Shown: positions 59,349 through 62,106 of the stretch, piece after piece
How positions within the stretch are numbered: position 1 is the first letter of the stretch
How the letters are laid out: each line of letters starts with the position of its first letter
The notes under the pieces: model-generated
What the model saw: only the letters and a program-made list of their open reading frames with translations
Databases searched by the model: none
What the model was told of the DNA's origin: nothing
Assembly (NCBI GenBank): GCA_037444005.1
Contig: JBBING010000007.1
Location: 1-62,106, forward strand
Reading direction: 5' to 3'
Length of the DNA stretch: 62,106 nt
From: DATLZC01 sp037444005
GTDB taxonomy: Bacteria; Chloroflexota; Dehalococcoidia; DSTF01; JACRBR01
Translations under genes and position numbers: made by a program

Positions 59349-59807
59349 ATGGCGTTCGCATTGCTCAGCCCGGCGTTCGAGGACGGCGGAACCATCCCCC
59401 GCACATTCACCTGTGACGGCGAGGACGTGTCTCCCGCGCTGACGTGGCGCGACCCTCCGGCCGGCGTCCGCAGCTTCGCCCTCATCATGGACGACCCCGA
59501 CGCGCCCGTGGGAACGTGGGTGCACTGGGTGGTGTACGACCTTCCGCCCGAGCTCCGGGAGCTCCCCGAGCGGGTCCCGCCGGGAGAGCGGCTCCCCTTC
59601 GGCGGCGCGCACGGCCGCAATAGCTGGGGACGCCTCGCCTACGGCGGCCCGTGCCCGCCGGGTGGGACGCACCGGTACGTCTTCAGGCTCTACGCGCTAG
59701 ACAGCGTCCTCGGGTTGGCGCTAGGCGCAAGCAAAGAGGACGTCCTTCGGGCCATGCAAGGGAGGACGCTCGGCGAAGCCACCCTCACAGGACGGTACGG
59801 TCGCTAG
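59349..59807 (+). CDS. PEBP-family (YbhB/YbcL) protein
   Basis: A 152-residue phosphatidylethanolamine-binding-protein-like protein: FTCDGEDVSPALTW, FALIMDDPDAPVGTWVHWVVYDLPP, YGGPCPPGGTHRYVFRLYAL. The ligand-site motifs DPDAP and GGTHRYVF are intact. Bacterial members are of unclear role. ATG 59349 has GAGGAGGG upstream. Last gene of the plus-strand run and possibly unrelated to the pathway. Confidence 0.93.
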   Translation: MAFALLSPAFEDGGTIPRTFTCDGEDVSPALTWRDPPAGVRSFALIMDDPDAPVGTWVHWVVYDLPPELRELPERVPPGERLPFGGAHGRNSWGRLAYGGPCPPGGTHRYVFRLYALDSVLGLALGASKEDVLRAMQGRTLGEATLTGRYGR

Positions 59808-59970
59808 CGCCTCGAGGCAGATGTCGCCCCGCCGCGCCCCGCGGCCGACCGTCGGCGCCCTGCTTCGCGCAGCCGAGCCAACGCCGTGCGAGGCGCGAAC
59901 GTGCTCACCAAGAAGTCGCCGCGACGCAGCGTCGCCGGGGGCGAGGGGTCGCGCCGCAGAGACCAACCGT

Positions 59971-60001
59971 GACAGGACGCCCCTGGCGGGAGCGTCCTGT
60001 C
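59971..60001. terminator. Terminator between the catabolic operon and the membrane operon
   Basis: GACAGGACGC (59971-59980) and GCGTCCTGTC (59992-60001) pair perfectly, capped by CCC-TGGC-GGG with one bulged A. It lies between convergent PEBP and membrane-protein genes; the design repeats that of 27206-27242. Confidence 0.65.
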
Positions 60002-60038
60002 GTCCTGGAAGCGGGCCCGAAGCCCCCGAAGGGAGGGG

Positions 60039-60737
60039 CTAGGAAGTCGTCGGCTGCCCCAACGCCATCTCCTTGATCCGCAACGTCTGAAACCGGATGA
60101 CCTTGATGATCGTCGCAAGGCCAAAGGCAATGGAGCCAAGATAGATCCCCACGCCGAGGCGGCGAAGACCTTCGAGCCACGTGCCCCACGTCTGAGCTCG
60201 GCCCAGGAACGCAGCGTCAGCCCCTGTCGGACCGGTGGCGTCTATCCACGCCTCGTGAGCCTGCACCGCAGCGTAGACGTGACCCGCGAATGCGAAGACC
60301 AGCGCCATCATCGCCATCATCATGCCCGCCAGAAAGACCCACGCGCTTGGAGGCATCACGGGCGTCTTGATGCGGCCGCCCGCGGCTTCCTGCACCTCGC
60401 CGCCGCCCGTCCGGAATACGCCGAGAATCCGCGCAATAGCGAAGCTGATGCCCGCGAAGATCAGCGCGAAGCCCAGAAACATGAAGCCCGGGATCAGCTG
60501 GCCCAGCGTCTCGAAGTTCGCCTTTCGCAACCCAGTGAACTCTTCGGAGAGGTCCACGGCGAGCTGGGCGCGAGCGATGGCCAAGGCGAACGCGGTCGCC
60601 ACCAGCATGATCCCCATCAGCGTCATGGGGGCCCACAGGTAGTGCCCGAGCAACTGAGCCAGGTTGCGCCTAAGGCGTCTATCGGTCTCCACGTAGCGGA
60701 GAACCGGTTGATCGAAGATGTGCGTGCCCGTTGCCAT
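60039..60737 (-). CDS. Unknown membrane protein C (paralogue of B)
   Basis: A 232-residue protein with about four membrane helices. Hallmarks shared with the preceding gene product: SEEFTGLRKANFETLGQL, GISFAIARILG, GGGEVQEAAGG, MPPSAWVFLAGMM, QAHEAWIDATGP and FQTLRIKEMALG. The segment from GGGEVQEA to MPPSAWVF is probably a loop on one face and AWIDATGP on the other. Its ATG overlaps the stop of protein B by 1 nt (TGATG). I do not recognise the family; no catalytic or cofactor motif is evident. Confidence 0.75.
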   Translation of the reverse strand: MATGTHIFDQPVLRYVETDRRLRRNLAQLLGHYLWAPMTLMGIMLVATAFALAIARAQLAVDLSEEFTGLRKANFETLGQLIPGFMFLGFALIFAGISFAIARILGVFRTGGGEVQEAAGGRIKTPVMPPSAWVFLAGMMMAMMALVFAFAGHVYAAVQAHEAWIDATGPTGADAAFLGRAQTWGTWLEGLRRLGVGIYLGSIAFGLATIIKVIRFQTLRIKEMALGQPTTS

Positions 60738-61441
60738 CAGCGGTCTCCTTCCTCATGCCCCAGAATCAGTTCGCGGATGCGGGAGAACTGAAAGCCGAGG
60801 ACGTTCGAGATGGTGTAGAGCGCGAAGGCGACGCCCGTGAGGATCACCCCCAGCGCCGCTTCGCGCAGTGGATTCGCCCACACTGCATAGGCCGTCGCGC
60901 GGTCCAGGGCAGCGACGTTGCCGGCCGCATCCGGACCAGTGGCACCGATCCAGGCGGTGTGCGCTTGCCCCGCCACGAAGGCCAGCGTCCCGAAGGCGAT
61001 GAGCTCCGCCACGAGGCCCAGTATCATCAGTGCGATGAAAACCCACGCCGACCACGGCATCTTCAGGGTCTTTACGGGCGCGCCGACGGCCTCCTGCACC
61101 TCGCCGCCACCCCAACGCAGGGCTCCTAGAATCGTCCCGAGCAAGAACGAGATGCCGGAAAGGATCAGCGCTTCGCCCAGGAACAGCAAACCGGCGGTTA
61201 GCGGCTTCAGCGTCTCGACGTTGGCTTTGCGCAGGGCGGTGAACTCTTCAGCCAGGTCCGACGCGACCTTCGCCTGCGCGATGCCCAGACCGACGCCCGT
61301 CGCGATGGCCATGACGCCCATCATCAGCATGGGCAGCCACATCCAGTTGGCCATGGTGTGGATGAGGGTCTGTCCGGCGCCCGCGGAGCCCACGGTGACT
61401 GGTCCGAACCGCGTGCGAATCGATGGAATGGCAGTTGCCAT
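60737..61441 (-). CDS. Unknown membrane protein B (paralogue of C)
   Basis: A 234-residue protein with about four membrane helices and the same conserved blocks as protein C: AEEFTALRKANVETLKPL, GISFLLGTILG, GGGEVQEAVGA, MPWSAWVFIALMI, QAHTAWIGATGP, FQFSRIRELILG. The pair is a tandem duplication with both copies intact. ATG 61441 has GAGGAGG upstream. The N-terminal 25 residues differ from C. Unknown function. Confidence 0.75.
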   Translation of the reverse strand: MATAIPSIRTRFGPVTVGSAGAGQTLIHTMANWMWLPMLMMGVMAIATGVGLGIAQAKVASDLAEEFTALRKANVETLKPLTAGLLFLGEALILSGISFLLGTILGALRWGGGEVQEAVGAPVKTLKMPWSAWVFIALMILGLVAELIAFGTLAFVAGQAHTAWIGATGPDAAGNVAALDRATAYAVWANPLREAALGVILTGVAFALYTISNVLGFQFSRIRELILGHEEGDR

Positions 61442-61458
61442 CAGTGTCACCTCCTCGG

Positions 61459-61842
61459 TCAGGATGCGCCGCCACGCTTCATGAGCGCAGGCAGCGACTC
61501 TTTGACGCTCTCCACCCGGATCCAGAGCCTCCGCACGATGCCCCAGAGGATGAGGGCGATGCCCACCTTCGCCAGTGCAATGGCAGCCACCGAGACCGGG
61601 AAGAGCCACGCTTCGTACGTCTCCACGCGACCCAGACGCGAGGCCTGCACCGCCTCTCGGGCCGGGTCGGTGAGCTGCGAGGCCCATTCCGCGACGACGC
61701 TGGTGATGATAAAGAACACCCCGAGCAGCATGGCGCCAGCCACGGCAAGCGTGAGACCAACCCCGTACTGCCAGACCGGCGCAGCGACGTCTCGGCCCGT
61801 GGGAGGCCGGGTGAGGCTCCAGGTTCCTGTACGTTGTGTCAT
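61459..61842 (-). CDS. Unknown membrane protein A
   Basis: A 127-residue protein with two membrane helices (about residues 27-50 and 80-103) joined by a polar loop (ASQLTDPAREAVQASRLGRVETYEAW) and ending in VRRLWIRVESVKESLPALMKRGG. First clear gene of the three-gene membrane operon; 17 nt separate it from B. ATG 61842 has GGAGACGG upstream and overlaps the stop of a small upstream frame (ATGA). It shares the small two-helix build but not the conserved blocks of B and C. Confidence 0.7.
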   Translation of the reverse strand: MTQRTGTWSLTRPPTGRDVAAPVWQYGVGLTLAVAGAMLLGVFFIITSVVAEWASQLTDPAREAVQASRLGRVETYEAWLFPVSVAAIALAKVGIALILWGIVRRLWIRVESVKESLPALMKRGGAS

Positions 61843-61958
61843 CGTTCCGTCTCCTTCTTGATTGCGCCCACGGCATAGCGGTTCAGGCATCTTCGCCGTG
61901 GCCTCTCGTGCCCGCCGCGGGCGGACCTCCCCCTTTCCGCCGCGGCGCCGTCCTTCAT
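61839..61958 (-). CDS. Possible 39-residue basic small protein
   Basis: ATG 61958 follows AAAGGGGGAG by 4 nt and the frame ends TGA in a 4-nt ATGA overlap with membrane gene A. The product is Arg/Lys-rich with one Cys and no hydrophobic segment (ends GAIKKETER). It could be a real small protein, or a translated leader whose termination couples to gene A. Support is limited to the ribosome-binding site and the overlap. Confidence 0.35.
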   Translation of the reverse strand: MKDGAAAERGRSARGGHERPRRRCLNRYAVGAIKKETER

Positions 61959-62106
61959 ACGTCTCCCCCTTTCCAGCTCCACAGCCCAGCTGGGCATGCG
62001 CTTCAACGAACCCCACCAGGCAACGTCGCCGCTACCGATTCCGCCGGGCTAGAGGCTCTACATCAATCATGGTGGAAACAGTTCAGGATCCTGAGCGCAA
62101 AGGTCC
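61959..62106. other. Right-edge region upstream of the membrane operon
   Basis: No complete gene. On the minus strand a second AAAGGGGGAG-type sequence occurs here and inside the small ORF (repeat of about 13 nt, roughly 37 nt apart). No clear sigma-70 promoter was found, so the operon may continue beyond the window. Confidence 0.4.

Noticed and set aside
34742..59807. Island acquired by recent transfer
   Set aside because: Base composition, GTG/ATGA start habits and -10 box type match the flanking housekeeping genes, and no integrase, tRNA boundary or flanking repeat was seen.

Overview
The window is 62.1 kb of high-GC bacterial DNA with 58 protein-coding genes (one a tentative 39-residue ORF), two tRNAs and the RNase P RNA. 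I read it as a Chloroflexota genome, probably Dehalococcoidia-like. The reasons are the very high GC; many lipoproteins and Pro/Thr-rich secreted proteins; the mix of tig-clpP-clpX, rtcB-archease, a DRTGG protein and a SipW-type secretion module; and a large set of CaiB CoA-transferases, luciferase-like flavin enzymes and crotonases like that reported for SAR202-type Chloroflexi. This placement is inference. No 16S rRNA is present. No transposase, phage gene or CRISPR array was seen.

Layout. 1-0.9 kb: cell-wall amidase. 1.2-4.9 kb: two small secreted proteins with SipW-type signal sequences and a signal peptidase fused to RTX repeats, behind a strong promoter, a perfect dyad and a long structured leader. 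4.9-9.3 kb: a baeRF-type (Vms1/eRF1-like) protein divergent from archease-RtcB, then a site-2 protease. 9.4-13.7 kb: PcrA helicase, a membrane zinc-ribbon protein, a cluster of REP-like repeats and a DRTGG protein. 13.8-18 kb: tRNA-Phe, a sugar-dehydrogenase lipoprotein, a pseudopilin-like protein, an HDAC-family deacetylase and HemW. 18-21.7 kb: an ABC importer without ATPases. 21.8-27.1 kb: aspS divergent from tig-clpP-clpX. 27.3-34.3 kb: TetR, a CAP-domain lipoprotein, tRNA(CAT), rnpB, pstSCAB with a Pho-box-like array, and dnaN.

34.7-59.8 kb is a catabolic island in four transcription units: (I) a minus-strand run of eight genes, mostly with 4-nt overlaps (OYE/dienoyl-CoA reductase, two luciferase-like enzymes, CoA-transferase, EtfA, EtfB, amidohydrolase, CaiB); (II) a divergent acyl-CoA dehydrogenase; (III) a minus-strand set (luciferase-like enzyme, DUF35, Cys-less thiolase-fold protein, MaoC-like hot-dog, SDR); and (IV) a plus-strand run (TetR, crotonase, B12 mutase small and large subunits, MmgE/PrpD, SDR, DsrE-like, MenB/BadI-like crotonase, two CaiB, PEBP). 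Shared operator-like sequences connect I, II, III and the TetR gene. Several enzymes lack the hallmark catalytic residues of their families, so the pathway probably handles an unusual acyl-CoA, perhaps alicyclic or branched.

The right edge (60-62 kb) carries an operon of small membrane proteins, two of them obvious tandem paralogues, that I cannot assign to any known system. Recurring genome style: GTG starts, GTGA/ATGA overlaps, -10 boxes of the TAGAAT/TATACT/TAGACT type, and several -10 boxes only 6-9 nt before a start codon (leaderless mRNAs).
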